Assembly (NCBI GenBank): GCA_965277695.1
Contig: CBDIDQ010000059.1
Location: 62,001-126,000 of the forward strand
Direction: 5' to 3'
From: JABSOG01 sp965277695
GTDB taxonomy: Bacteria; Pseudomonadota; Gammaproteobacteria; Enterobacterales; Alteromonadaceae
Length of the DNA: 64,000 nt
Shown: positions 35,781 through 43,181 of the stretch, piece after piece
How the letters are laid out: each line of letters starts with the position of its first letter
How positions within the stretch are numbered: position 1 is the first letter of the stretch
Made by a program: the position numbers and the translations under genes
Notes under the pieces: model-generated
What the model was told of the DNA's origin: nothing
What the model saw: the letters and a program-made list of their open reading frames with translations, nothing else
The model's database searches: none

Positions 35781-36161
35781 GTGTCTACTTTTTCCATCCG
35801 TTGTTTGCCCGATCTCAGTGCAGATCTCGATTGTTTGAGCTTGATTGAATAGTCTATGCACTATGGCTCATTTAGCCATCCTAAACCGTAAAATTTTCTA
35901 GGAAAATAAAGTTTATTTTTTTATAAGGATTAACCGGGAACTAAAATGTATTTTTTTATTGTTATTTATCAGCTAATTAGCTTAATTTTTAGCAATAAAT
36001 CCAAAACGATGGAAAAATGGACAATAGTAAAATCGTGGCTATACTCAGTTCTAATTTACCCCTCGCGGGTAGCGATATCCAAATTGGTACCACCATTTTT
36101 GTCTAGTTTAAACCGTAATATTAGCAAGTATAAAATGTAACAATAACAATCAGGATTGACC
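35781..36161. promoter_or_regulatory. Divergent promoter region of the extender-unit genes
   Basis: This AT-rich gap of about 380 bases separates the FkbK-like gene (minus) from the FkbI-like gene (plus) and must contain both promoters. No operator, hairpin or gene stands out by eye. Confidence 0.5.
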
Positions 36162-37295
36162 GTGAACTTTCAATTAACAGAACAGCAGAGGGTGTTGCAA
36201 CAGCAAAGTTGTCTTTTTACCGCAGCACATATTTCTCCCATGGCTGGACGCTTTGATGAGCAACGTCACCTGCCCCGTACACTCGTTGATGCGATGGCGG
36301 ACAAAAAATACCTAGCCCCTTTTTTATCTACAGAATTTGACGGTCTAGGATGTGACATGCTGGCCTACGGTTTGCTCAATGAAGCCATCGGTAAAGGATG
36401 TACTTCAGCCAGAAGTCTTATCACCGTACATTCAATGGTGGCCTATGCCATCAACCGCTGGGGCAGCCAAAGCCAAAAAATTCAATGGTTACCTAAATTA
36501 GCTACTGGTCGGTTGCTCGGGGCTTTTGCCTTAAGTGAACCTGAGGTGGGCAGTGATGGCGCAGGGGTGAAGACACAAGCAAGACTTAGCGGCAAAGGTG
36601 AAGGCGCAGAATATGTCCTCAATGGACATAAAAAGTGGATTTCATTTGGCCAAATCGCCGATGTATTTTTGTTAGTTTGCCAACTAGACGGCAAACCACT
36701 GGCCGTTTTGGTCGAACGTGACAGGCCAGGGCTGCGATGTGAGCCAATCAACGACATGATGGGTTGCCGGGCCAGTATGTTGTCTCATGTCTACCTCGAA
36801 AATTGTCGTATACCGAAACATAATTTGATTGGTGGTCCCGGCTTTGGTTTTTCGGCGGTTGCGCTGTCAGCCTTGTCTTTGGGACGTTTCAGTGTTGCTA
36901 CAGGTAGTGTCGGCATGGCACAGGCGTGTATGGAAGCTTCATTTGATTACGGCGCTTGCCGTCAGCAGTTTGAGCAAAAACTACTGGATTTTCAGCTGAT
37001 CAGGCGGATGCTGGCCAATATGAAAACGAATATTAGCGCCGCACGGGCACTGTGCCATCAGGCCGCTCGCTGCCTCGATCAACAATCTCCCCAAGCGACT
37101 GAGCAAGTGATGATGGCCAAATATTTTGCCTCCACCATGGTCAACGATGTCACCCGTGATGCGGTGCAAATTCACGGGGCCAATGGTTGCCGTGATGATC
37201 ATTTGACATCGCGTTTTTTTCGCGACGCCAAAATCATGGAAATTATTGAAGGCTCCAATGAAATGCATCAATTGTTGCTGGGACAGACCCTATGA
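36162..37295 (+). CDS. Acyl-CoA/acyl-ACP dehydrogenase, FkbI type
   Basis: FAD-dependent dehydrogenase of 377 residues. The fold's marks are all present: AFALSEPEVGSDGAGVKT near residue 123, WISFGQIADVFLLV near 160, SLGRFSVATGSVGMAQAC near 240 and the C-terminal GANGCRDDHLTSRFFRDAK and IIEGSNEMHQLLLGQ. The substitution of the usual glycine-rich CoA contacts by shorter loops and the neighbours point to FkbI-like oxidation of an ACP-bound glyceryl/aldehyde intermediate, not fatty-acid breakdown. GTG start at 36162 preferred over TTG at 36156. Its stop overlaps the next start (CTATGA), so the two are coupled. Confidence 0.85.
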   Translation: MNFQLTEQQRVLQQQSCLFTAAHISPMAGRFDEQRHLPRTLVDAMADKKYLAPFLSTEFDGLGCDMLAYGLLNEAIGKGCTSARSLITVHSMVAYAINRWGSQSQKIQWLPKLATGRLLGAFALSEPEVGSDGAGVKTQARLSGKGEGAEYVLNGHKKWISFGQIADVFLLVCQLDGKPLAVLVERDRPGLRCEPINDMMGCRASMLSHVYLENCRIPKHNLIGGPGFGFSAVALSALSLGRFSVATGSVGMAQACMEASFDYGACRQQFEQKLLDFQLIRRMLANMKTNISAARALCHQAARCLDQQSPQATEQVMMAKYFASTMVNDVTRDAVQIHGANGCRDDHLTSRFFRDAKIMEIIEGSNEMHQLLLGQTL

Positions 37296-38365
37296 CCTCA
37301 ATTGCTGAAATTAGTCCAGTCAAGTGTGTGGTGTGGGATTTGGACAATACCTTGTGGCATGGCACATTGCTCGAACTTGAACAAGGCGCTGATGCCGCTG
37401 ATGTGGTGCTCAAACCCCATATGGCTGAAGCGATTAAGGCGCTGGATGAGCGCGGCATTTTGCAGTCCATCGCCAGTAAAAATCATTTCGATAGTGCCCG
37501 ACAAAAGTTACAGCAGCTGGGATTGTGGGATTATTTTCTTAGCCCACAAATTAACTGGAATGCCAAGTCAGGTTCACTGCAACAGATAGCTTCGGATTTG
37601 AATATCGCACTGGATACCTTTGCTTTTATTGACGATCAACCTTTTGAACTCGAAGAAGTGTTATTCGAACATCCACAAGTGATGCTGATTGATGCTGGTG
37701 GACTGAGCGAGGCGGCACAGCTGCTGCAACTGGAACGAATGCAACCCAAACACCACAGTGCAGAAACCGCAAAACGCCGTAAAATGTATCAAGACGATCA
37801 ACAACGCGAGGCGGCTGAAAAAGCCTTTGCAGGCCCTAGCGAGGCTTTTTTGGCTTCACTGAATATCAAGTTAACGGTCAGCCATGCCGCAGCCGATGAT
37901 TTGCAACGGGCGCAGGAGTTGACTCAGCGCACTCATCAATTAAATACCACCGGTTATACCTATTCTCAGCAGCAGCTCGAAAGCTTTAGCCGTTCGGCGG
38001 ACCATTTGTTATTGGTGGCCAGATTGTCTGATAACTACGGCTCATACGGCACCATTGGGTTGATACTGGTCGAAAAACACCCGCAATACTGGCAAATCAA
38101 ATTGTTATTGATGTCTTGTCGGGTGATGTCCCGGGGCATAGGCAATGTTTTGATCAGTCTGGTGATGACCCGAGCTAAAGCCGCCGGGGTCCGTTTACGG
38201 GCCGATTTTATCGCTAACGATCGCAATCGCTTGATGTATATCACCTATAAATTCGGTGGTTTTCAGACTTTAAGTGAAACTGGCAAACACACTGTATTTG
38301 AACATGCACTGGATGAAATCAAACCGGTGCCGAACCATATTGAAGTCACTTTTGAGCAGCAGTAG
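37292..38365 (+). CDS. HAD-IIIC/FkbH-family glyceryl transferase-phosphatase
   Basis: 357 residues. The N-terminal HAD phosphatase part opens with CVVWDLDNTLWHGTL (the DxDxT nucleophile motif) and continues with IASKNHFDSA and DDQPFELEEV, as in FkbH. The C-terminal part resembles an acetyltransferase fold (LSDNYGSYGTIGLILVE, MSCRVMSRGIGNVLI). FkbH proteins take 1,3-bisphosphoglycerate, remove a phosphate and load the glyceryl unit onto a dedicated carrier protein. A matching carrier gene lies at 42784-43053 and the two dehydrogenases flank it, so this enzyme probably starts hydroxymalonyl-ACP synthesis. Confidence 0.9.
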   Translation: MTSIAEISPVKCVVWDLDNTLWHGTLLELEQGADAADVVLKPHMAEAIKALDERGILQSIASKNHFDSARQKLQQLGLWDYFLSPQINWNAKSGSLQQIASDLNIALDTFAFIDDQPFELEEVLFEHPQVMLIDAGGLSEAAQLLQLERMQPKHHSAETAKRRKMYQDDQQREAAEKAFAGPSEAFLASLNIKLTVSHAAADDLQRAQELTQRTHQLNTTGYTYSQQQLESFSRSADHLLLVARLSDNYGSYGTIGLILVEKHPQYWQIKLLLMSCRVMSRGIGNVLISLVMTRAKAAGVRLRADFIANDRNRLMYITYKFGGFQTLSETGKHTVFEHALDEIKPVPNHIEVTFEQQ

Positions 38366-38437
38366 TACGTTGTATGGTAATGGTTATAAAGGGGTTTCAG
38401 GCTGTGATACTCAGCGCAGTATTTCTTTGACTACCAC

Positions 38438-38476
38438 TGGCCAATGTTATGGCCAATGTTATGGCCAATGTTATGG
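38438..38476 (+). repeat. 12-bp tandem repeat (TGGCCAATGTTA)3
   Basis: Three exact head-to-tail copies plus the start of a fourth lie in the 190-base gap between the FkbH-like gene and the first gene of the novel family. Confidence 0.95.
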
Positions 38477-38554
38477 CAAAGGTAATAGCAAAGGAACAGT
38501 ATCAATCATTAAATCAACTGATTTATCGCAAAATTGAGAATGGAGAAACAACAA

Positions 38555-39148
38555 ATGACAAATGTAACGACAGATGAAATGAAAAAGAATTTCCAAAAGA
38601 GTCTGGAAAAACTGGGTATTAATCCCGCCGATGTCGCTGATCACTGTACCGGTGAATGTGGTGAGACCAAATACCTGACCGATGAACCGGGCGTAAAGTC
38701 ACTGGTACCGGCTCGAAAAATGGCGGTACACAGCCTTGATGAATTAAAGGAACTGGCGGGTGTCGCGGATGAGCAGTATAACAGTGGCAAGCAGCAACGT
38801 CACATGCATGAAGACCTGCCGAGTTGGGATAGCAGTAAAAGTAATGCCAAAATCGCAGACCTGTCGGCTGAGGATAACAGCAGTATCGCCAAAGCCTTTA
38901 AAACCTACGTTTATGGTGATTCGACAAAAGTGAGCAGTTATAAGGACGTTATTGAGAATAACTACTTTCCGATGACACTGGCCGTTTATGCCGGGAACAC
39001 GTTAACTGTACCGGAGAATACGGCATATCCTATTACCGGTTCTAATGCGGTCGCAACCTGGGAAACCGTGACGCTTAAAAAAGGGGCCTCGCTCGACTTT
39101 CAGGTGAACGCACACTGGACGATACAGAACATGGTAGTAGAGTCATAA
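38555..39148 (+). CDS. Novel domain 'A' protein of the glycine-rich cluster
   Basis: 197 residues, no signal peptide or membrane helix, family not recognised. Residues 85-190 match the N-terminal half of the protein at 41410-42774: WDSS at 91-94 against 115-118, YVYGDSTKVSSY at 118-129 against YIFGDSKSVASY at 143-154, then FPMTLAVYAGNTLTVPE against YPCHVAIFAGQQLIVRK and a GAS motif. The second half looks like a beta sandwich. The N-terminal 60 residues contain a Cys-x3-Cys (HCTGECGE). I choose the ATG at 38555, preceded by GGAG at good spacing; ATG 38540 is possible. It is the first of five co-directional genes and probably shares a transcript with the extender-unit genes. Confidence 0.75.
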   Translation: MTNVTTDEMKKNFQKSLEKLGINPADVADHCTGECGETKYLTDEPGVKSLVPARKMAVHSLDELKELAGVADEQYNSGKQQRHMHEDLPSWDSSKSNAKIADLSAEDNSSIAKAFKTYVYGDSTKVSSYKDVIENNYFPMTLAVYAGNTLTVPENTAYPITGSNAVATWETVTLKKGASLDFQVNAHWTIQNMVVES

Positions 39149-39198
39149 GCTATTGGCGTTTTCTTAATCACTTAATAATTTCTTCTCAGGAAAAAACA

Positions 39199-39864
39199 AT
39201 GAACAATATCAATAACAGCGGTGCTGCGGGTGCCGATAATACCACAGCGCCAAACCCACAGGGTGCGCAAAATCCACCACAGGCAGCTCAGGGAACAGCA
39301 GCGACAAACAGCGGCAAAAGTTGCGGCAAGGCGGCGGGTCAGGGGGCGGCTGGCATCACCGGATTGGGTGGATTGCCCGGTCTTAACGGTGGCAATGGTG
39401 CCGATGCCAAAGTCATTACTTTGACTATTACCAAAATGACTGGTGCCTATACCCTTAGTGCTAATGGCGGTAATGGCGGTAATGCTAGTGAAGGTGGAGC
39501 CGGTGGTCCGGGTCAAATCGGCGGGGCTGGCGGTGCTGGAGCCAGTAATTGTAATGGTGGTAAATCGGGTCCTCAGGGGGCGGGTGGTAATGGTGGTCCG
39601 GGCGGCATTGGCGGCGCTGGCGGTAATGGTGGTGATGCCGGTGATATTATCGTTACTTACGATGAGACTGTCAGTATCCCGGCACCCACCTTTACCGCGA
39701 CGGCAAGCGGAGGAACCGCAGGTGTCAGTCCACGAGGTGGTGCTGGTGGTGCGGCTGGTGCCGGAAATCCGCCTGGAGGGGCTGGGCAACCGGGCACACA
39801 GGGGGGTGTTGCACGGGCTGGTGCATCCGGTAAGGTGACTATTAATGGTAGTCCAGCGACTTAG
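39199..39864 (+). CDS. Glycine-rich GGX-module protein 1
   Basis: 221 residues, unknown family, no signal peptide. After an Ala/Pro/Gln-rich start, a module begins at SGKSCG (Cys42) and runs through GGX triplets, a beta-like strand VITLTITKMTGAYTLSANGG, more GGX (GGAGGPGQIGGAGG) and a second cysteine at 118, then GGNGGPGGIGGAGGNGG and a second strand DIIVTYDE. The Cys42-Cys118 spacing (76) is identical in all four paralogues of this cluster. Triplet glycine repeats of this kind can pack as polyglycine-II helices. Closest paralogue is protein 3 (40754), with a shared start INNSG, GKSCG and GGPGQIGG. Function unknown. Confidence 0.75.
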   Translation: MNNINNSGAAGADNTTAPNPQGAQNPPQAAQGTAATNSGKSCGKAAGQGAAGITGLGGLPGLNGGNGADAKVITLTITKMTGAYTLSANGGNGGNASEGGAGGPGQIGGAGGAGASNCNGGKSGPQGAGGNGGPGGIGGAGGNGGDAGDIIVTYDETVSIPAPTFTATASGGTAGVSPRGGAGGAAGAGNPPGGAGQPGTQGGVARAGASGKVTINGSPAT

Positions 39865-39875
39865 GGAGGTGCACT

Positions 39876-40610
39876 ATGGCTAGTAATTATCAGATTCAAG
39901 TCAGTGCTACTGCCGGTAAAGCTGGTAAAGCGCCAGAGGCACCCGGTGCAAATGGTCAACCTCTGGGGCCTGATGGAAACGGCACCGATGGTACTGAAAA
40001 CAAGAAGGGATGTCTGACAAGTGCCACCAATGGTACGGCGGGTAATCCCGGTCAGGCCGGGCCAGTGGGGGATCCAGGGGGTAACGGCGGGTCAACCGTC
40101 AGCCTGATACTCAACTGCGGCACCATTTCGGGGCAACTGAATGTGTTGGCTATGGGTGGCAATGGCGGCATTGGTGGTTCCGGAGGTAATGGCGGCAATG
40201 GCGGTAATGGCGGTAAAGCGGGTATACAACCCGAGTCGTGCATGAAAAATGGTGACTCACTTGGCGGTGTCGGTGGTAATGGTGGTAATGGCGGTATTGG
40301 CGGTCAGGGGGGAGATGGCGGTAATGGTGGTAAAATTACCGTGACGTATGATAAAACCATAACCCCCATACCTGTTACCGCTCAGAATGGCGGTGGCAAC
40401 TTTGGCATTTCGGGGCCAGTTGGTACTGGCGGTGCTGGTGGTCTTGGTGGTCTGAATGGGGATGGAAAAACATCTGCCAATCCTGGCGATCCGGGCATAT
40501 TTGGTTCAACAGGAGCTGATGGCAGTGGTGGTGCTGGTGGTAGTTTTAAGGCCACTGCTGTTGATAGCCCGCCGATGTACAAACTAATAGTTAATGTTGT
40601 CGGTACTTAA
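39876..40610 (+). CDS. Glycine-rich GGX-module protein 2
   Basis: 244 residues, no signal peptide. It starts MASNYQIQVSATAGKAGKAP, then shows the same module as its neighbours: Cys46, a strand STVSLILNCGTISGQLNVLA, GGNGGIGGSGGNGGNGGNGG, Cys122 (76 residues on), more GGX and the strand KITVTYDK. An extra cysteine (Cys81) lies in the first strand. The C-terminal part repeats the glycine pattern and ends in a non-glycine strand, PPMYKLIVNVVGT. A strong ribosome site (GGGAGG) precedes the ATG, 12 bases after the previous stop, so the two are co-translated. Confidence 0.75.
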   Translation: MASNYQIQVSATAGKAGKAPEAPGANGQPLGPDGNGTDGTENKKGCLTSATNGTAGNPGQAGPVGDPGGNGGSTVSLILNCGTISGQLNVLAMGGNGGIGGSGGNGGNGGNGGKAGIQPESCMKNGDSLGGVGGNGGNGGIGGQGGDGGNGGKITVTYDKTITPIPVTAQNGGGNFGISGPVGTGGAGGLGGLNGDGKTSANPGDPGIFGSTGADGSGGAGGSFKATAVDSPPMYKLIVNVVGT

Positions 40611-40634
40611 GGAACTCTGGAGTCCACAGGATAA

Positions 40635-40665
40635 CGGCTGCTGCGGCAACCCGTCGCAGCAGCCG
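40635..40665 (+). terminator. Hairpin between glycine-rich genes 2 and 3
   Basis: A perfect 11-bp stem CGGCTGCTGCG / CGCAGCAGCCG closes on a 9-base loop, 25 bases after the stop of protein 2. Only a short CTTTA follows, so it may act as a partial terminator or transcript-stabilising structure and not as a full stop. Confidence 0.65.
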
Positions 40666-40753
40666 CTTTATCATCACCCATTATGCTTATCCGGGTTAAC
40701 CCTTTTGGCTCGGATATTGTGATGACCTAATAACTTAATTCGAGTAAATATAA

Positions 40754-41398
40754 ATGACTACAACAATTAATAATTCAGGCTCTAACGGCGCGAATAATAC
40801 CATACCGCCACCGCCGCAGGAGGCACAAACGCCACCGGTGGCGATGCAAGGCAGCGCCGGACAGGACAGTGGCAAAAGCTGTGGAGTTCAAGCGGGCTCT
40901 GGCGGTAATGGACTGCCTGGCCTCAGTGGTATAGATGGCCGTAATGGTGGTAATGGCAGTGATGGGTATCAAATTGTGCTCAATATCACCAATATGACGG
41001 GTCACTATACCTTGCTGGCTAATGGCGGTAACGGTGGTGATGCCAGTGATGGTGGGTCAGGTGGCCCGGGTCAAATAGGTGGGCCTGGCGGGGCACCAAG
41101 CAGTCATTGCGCTGGCGGTACACAGGGTGCCGGTGGTAATGGTGGTGTTGGTGGTAACGGCGGCAATGGCGGCAGCGCGGGTGATGGTGCCAATATTACG
41201 GTTACTTACCAAATGGGCAATCCAACCTTTACCACCAGTGCCGTGGGCGGCAAGGCGGGTAGAAGTGGGGTTGGTGGGGTCGGAGGGCCGGGTGGGACTG
41301 GTGATCCCAACGGATCAATGGGGCAACCGGGTGCCGTCGCTCCTCAGCCGCAAAATGGCAAACCCGGTCAGATTCATATCCAGGGACCCACCAGTTAA
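40754..41398 (+). CDS. Glycine-rich GGX-module protein 3
   Basis: 214 residues and the clear sister of protein 1: INNSGSNGANNT start, Pro-rich stretch, GKSCG (Cys43), strand QIVLNITNMTGHYTLLANGG, GGSGGPGQIGGPGG, Cys119 (76 residues on), GGNGGVGGNGGNGG and strand NITVTYQ. The distance from the second cysteine to the VTY strand is three residues shorter than in proteins 1 and 2, exactly one triplet. No signal peptide. A hairpin and about 140 bases separate it from protein 2; protein 4 follows after 11 bases. Confidence 0.75.
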   Translation: MTTTINNSGSNGANNTIPPPPQEAQTPPVAMQGSAGQDSGKSCGVQAGSGGNGLPGLSGIDGRNGGNGSDGYQIVLNITNMTGHYTLLANGGNGGDASDGGSGGPGQIGGPGGAPSSHCAGGTQGAGGNGGVGGNGGNGGSAGDGANITVTYQMGNPTFTTSAVGGKAGRSGVGGVGGPGGTGDPNGSMGQPGAVAPQPQNGKPGQIHIQGPTS

Positions 41399-41409
41399 CA
41401 GGCGATAAA

Positions 41410-42774
41410 ATGACAGTGATTGACAAGATTAGACAAACCGGCTGTGACAGCCAACCCGGTGCTTCATCCGGTAAAATGAACAGCGTCACTCAAACCCCAT
41501 CTTATGCCCAATTTAGCGCTAGCTATTTTGCCTTGCTCGGCTGGTCAGATGGTGTACTGCCCAGTCAGGTGATTGATACGGCTGATATTGAAGGTACCAC
41601 TTGGTTGTCCCGGGATATTCATTTTCCCAGTAGTTTTACAGCAACCTTTATCGCTGTTGACAAAGTAGCAGAGCAAAAAGATCTTGGTGGTATTGCTGAT
41701 TGTTTTTATGATAACGGTACTATTAAACCCCATGTCGATATTCCTCCTCCTTGGGATAGCAGTCATCATAACTTTGCCACAACGGCTAATCTGAGTCGTG
41801 AACAGCAGCACCAGATTTGTATGGCCCATTCGGCCTATATTTTTGGCGACAGCAAAAGTGTCGCCAGTTACCACGGGATGATCAATCAGCTACATTATCC
41901 CTGTCACGTGGCAATATTTGCAGGTCAACAATTGATTGTCAGAAAAGGCCAGCCGTTGATCACCAAAGCCCAGTTTGATGGTGAGCCGGTGGTGCTGTTT
42001 TTTGATCAATTGTTAATGGAGTCCGGTGCCAGCATTAATTGTTTGGCAGATACCTCGATATATGTCAGGCAGCTGCTGCAATTTGATGGTGACATCGACA
42101 ATATTGTGTCATCACTGGGTGAGGCTGAGCCGGTGGTGATTGAGAGCCTCGGTGAAGACGGACCAATCTCAATGCCTGGCATTAATGGTAATTCAGGCGC
42201 GGTCGGTGGCAGTGGTTCACCCGCTCAGGATGGGGTGATGACCTGCGCTTTGCAGGCCGGGATGGGTAATGCCGGTATACCGGGCTCTCCGGGCGGGTCT
42301 GGTGGTAATGGTAGCCGGGGTATTGATGCTTTTTACCTGACCCTTAAAGTCGGTGAATTAAACGCTCAAGTATGGCTGGGTAATTATGGTGGCAGTGGTA
42401 GTGATGGCTCAGCAGGCGGTAACGGTGGTAACGGCGGTGACGGTGGTGACGGCGGGGCTGGTTCAATCTTTTGTCCGCCGGGGGTACCGGGTTTTGGTGG
42501 CTGTGGTGGCAACGGTGGTAATGGTGGTAGTGGTGGCAATATTGGTGATGGTCGTAATATCTATATTAGCTGTTGGCAATATGGTGCAGGTAGCCGTTTT
42601 GTTGTTAAACCTTCAAGGCAAGTGGCTGGTATGGCTGGTCTGGGGGGTAGAGGTGGTGAGGGCGGTATACCCGCAGGTCAACCCGGCAAGGCGGGCTTGC
42701 CTGGCAAAGTGGGGACTTGTGGGCGATTGGGTTTGGTGTTTGAAAACATGCAGCCGATTTACAGTGGTAATTAA
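41410..42774 (+). CDS. Domain A fused to a GGX module (protein 4)
   Basis: 454 residues joining the two novel parts. Residues about 1-235 are domain A, homologous to the protein at 38555 (WDSS at 115-118, YIFGDSKSVASY at 143-154, GASINCLADTS near 206). Residues about 255-454 are the glycine module: Cys279 in MTCALQAG, strand FYLTLKVGELNAQVWLGN, GGNGGNGGDGGDGG, Cys355 (again 76 residues on), a further cysteine in GFGGCGG and strand NIYISC. Having one protein with both parts implies that domain A and the GGX modules work together. No export signal is seen. Its end converges with the carrier-protein gene. Confidence 0.75.
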   Translation: MTVIDKIRQTGCDSQPGASSGKMNSVTQTPSYAQFSASYFALLGWSDGVLPSQVIDTADIEGTTWLSRDIHFPSSFTATFIAVDKVAEQKDLGGIADCFYDNGTIKPHVDIPPPWDSSHHNFATTANLSREQQHQICMAHSAYIFGDSKSVASYHGMINQLHYPCHVAIFAGQQLIVRKGQPLITKAQFDGEPVVLFFDQLLMESGASINCLADTSIYVRQLLQFDGDIDNIVSSLGEAEPVVIESLGEDGPISMPGINGNSGAVGGSGSPAQDGVMTCALQAGMGNAGIPGSPGGSGGNGSRGIDAFYLTLKVGELNAQVWLGNYGGSGSDGSAGGNGGNGGDGGDGGAGSIFCPPGVPGFGGCGGNGGNGGSGGNIGDGRNIYISCWQYGAGSRFVVKPSRQVAGMAGLGGRGGEGGIPAGQPGKAGLPGKVGTCGRLGLVFENMQPIYSGN

Positions 42775-42783
42775 GCCATCGAA

Positions 42784-43053
42784 TTAACTGACTGTTGTGG
42801 CTGCGGTGTGCTTGCTGTCGATATAGTTGGCCATGTTATCTAGGCTGTTGAAGTTGGCTAAATCTAGCTCGTGGTTTTCGACAGTGAGCTTATATTGCTC
42901 TTCGATAAAGGTGACCAATTGCATGGCAAACAACGAATTGACCAAGCCGAGGCTGAAAATATCGTCATCATCGCTTAATTCGCAAGGGCTAATGTGTTGA
43001 AACAGAAAGTGTCGCAGTGAGGTTTTGATGCTGGTTTTGATGTTGCTAGTCAT
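42784..43053 (-). CDS. Stand-alone acyl carrier protein, FkbJ type
   Basis: 89 residues. The carrier serine is in the segment SLGLVNSLFAMQLVTFIEE (Ser near residue 39 in the VNS position), and NFNSLDNMANYI follows near residue 65. The SLFAMQLV wording is typical of the dedicated carriers that hold glyceryl, hydroxymalonyl or methoxymalonyl units (FkbJ, ZmaD), not of fatty-acid ACP. It stands between the glycine-rich cluster and the polyketide synthase, divergent from the latter; the 128-base gap must hold both promoters. Probable substrate of the FkbH-, FkbI- and FkbK-like enzymes. Confidence 0.85.
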   Translation of the reverse strand: MTSNIKTSIKTSLRHFLFQHISPCELSDDDDIFSLGLVNSLFAMQLVTFIEEQYKLTVENHELDLANFNSLDNMANYIDSKHTAATTVS

Positions 43054-43181
43054 GTTAACTCTTTATTCATCGGTTTATTAATGGGGGTTAGCGGTGCTGT
43101 ATCAAAAGCGCAGTGTAGCATGGCTTTAAGCGGGTGGAAAAAACAATTACTCAATATAAAACACAATAGACATGGATAATA

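Noticed and set aside
34935..37295. A beta-oxidation pair (hydroxybutyryl-CoA and acyl-CoA dehydrogenases)
   Set aside because: Coupling to an FkbH homologue and an FkbJ-type carrier makes the extender-unit role more likely, though alignment is needed to settle it.
39172..42774. Long open frames antisense or in other frames to the glycine-rich genes
   Set aside because: GGX codons (GGT GGC AAT) make stop-poor shadow frames rich in Pro, Thr or Val; only the GGX frame keeps the 76-residue cysteine register and has ribosome sites.
39199..42774. Collagen-like or mycobacterial PE-PGRS proteins
   Set aside because: The repeats are GGX, not Gly-Pro-X collagen triplets, and there is no PE domain. 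Resemblance to PGRS is limited to glycine content.
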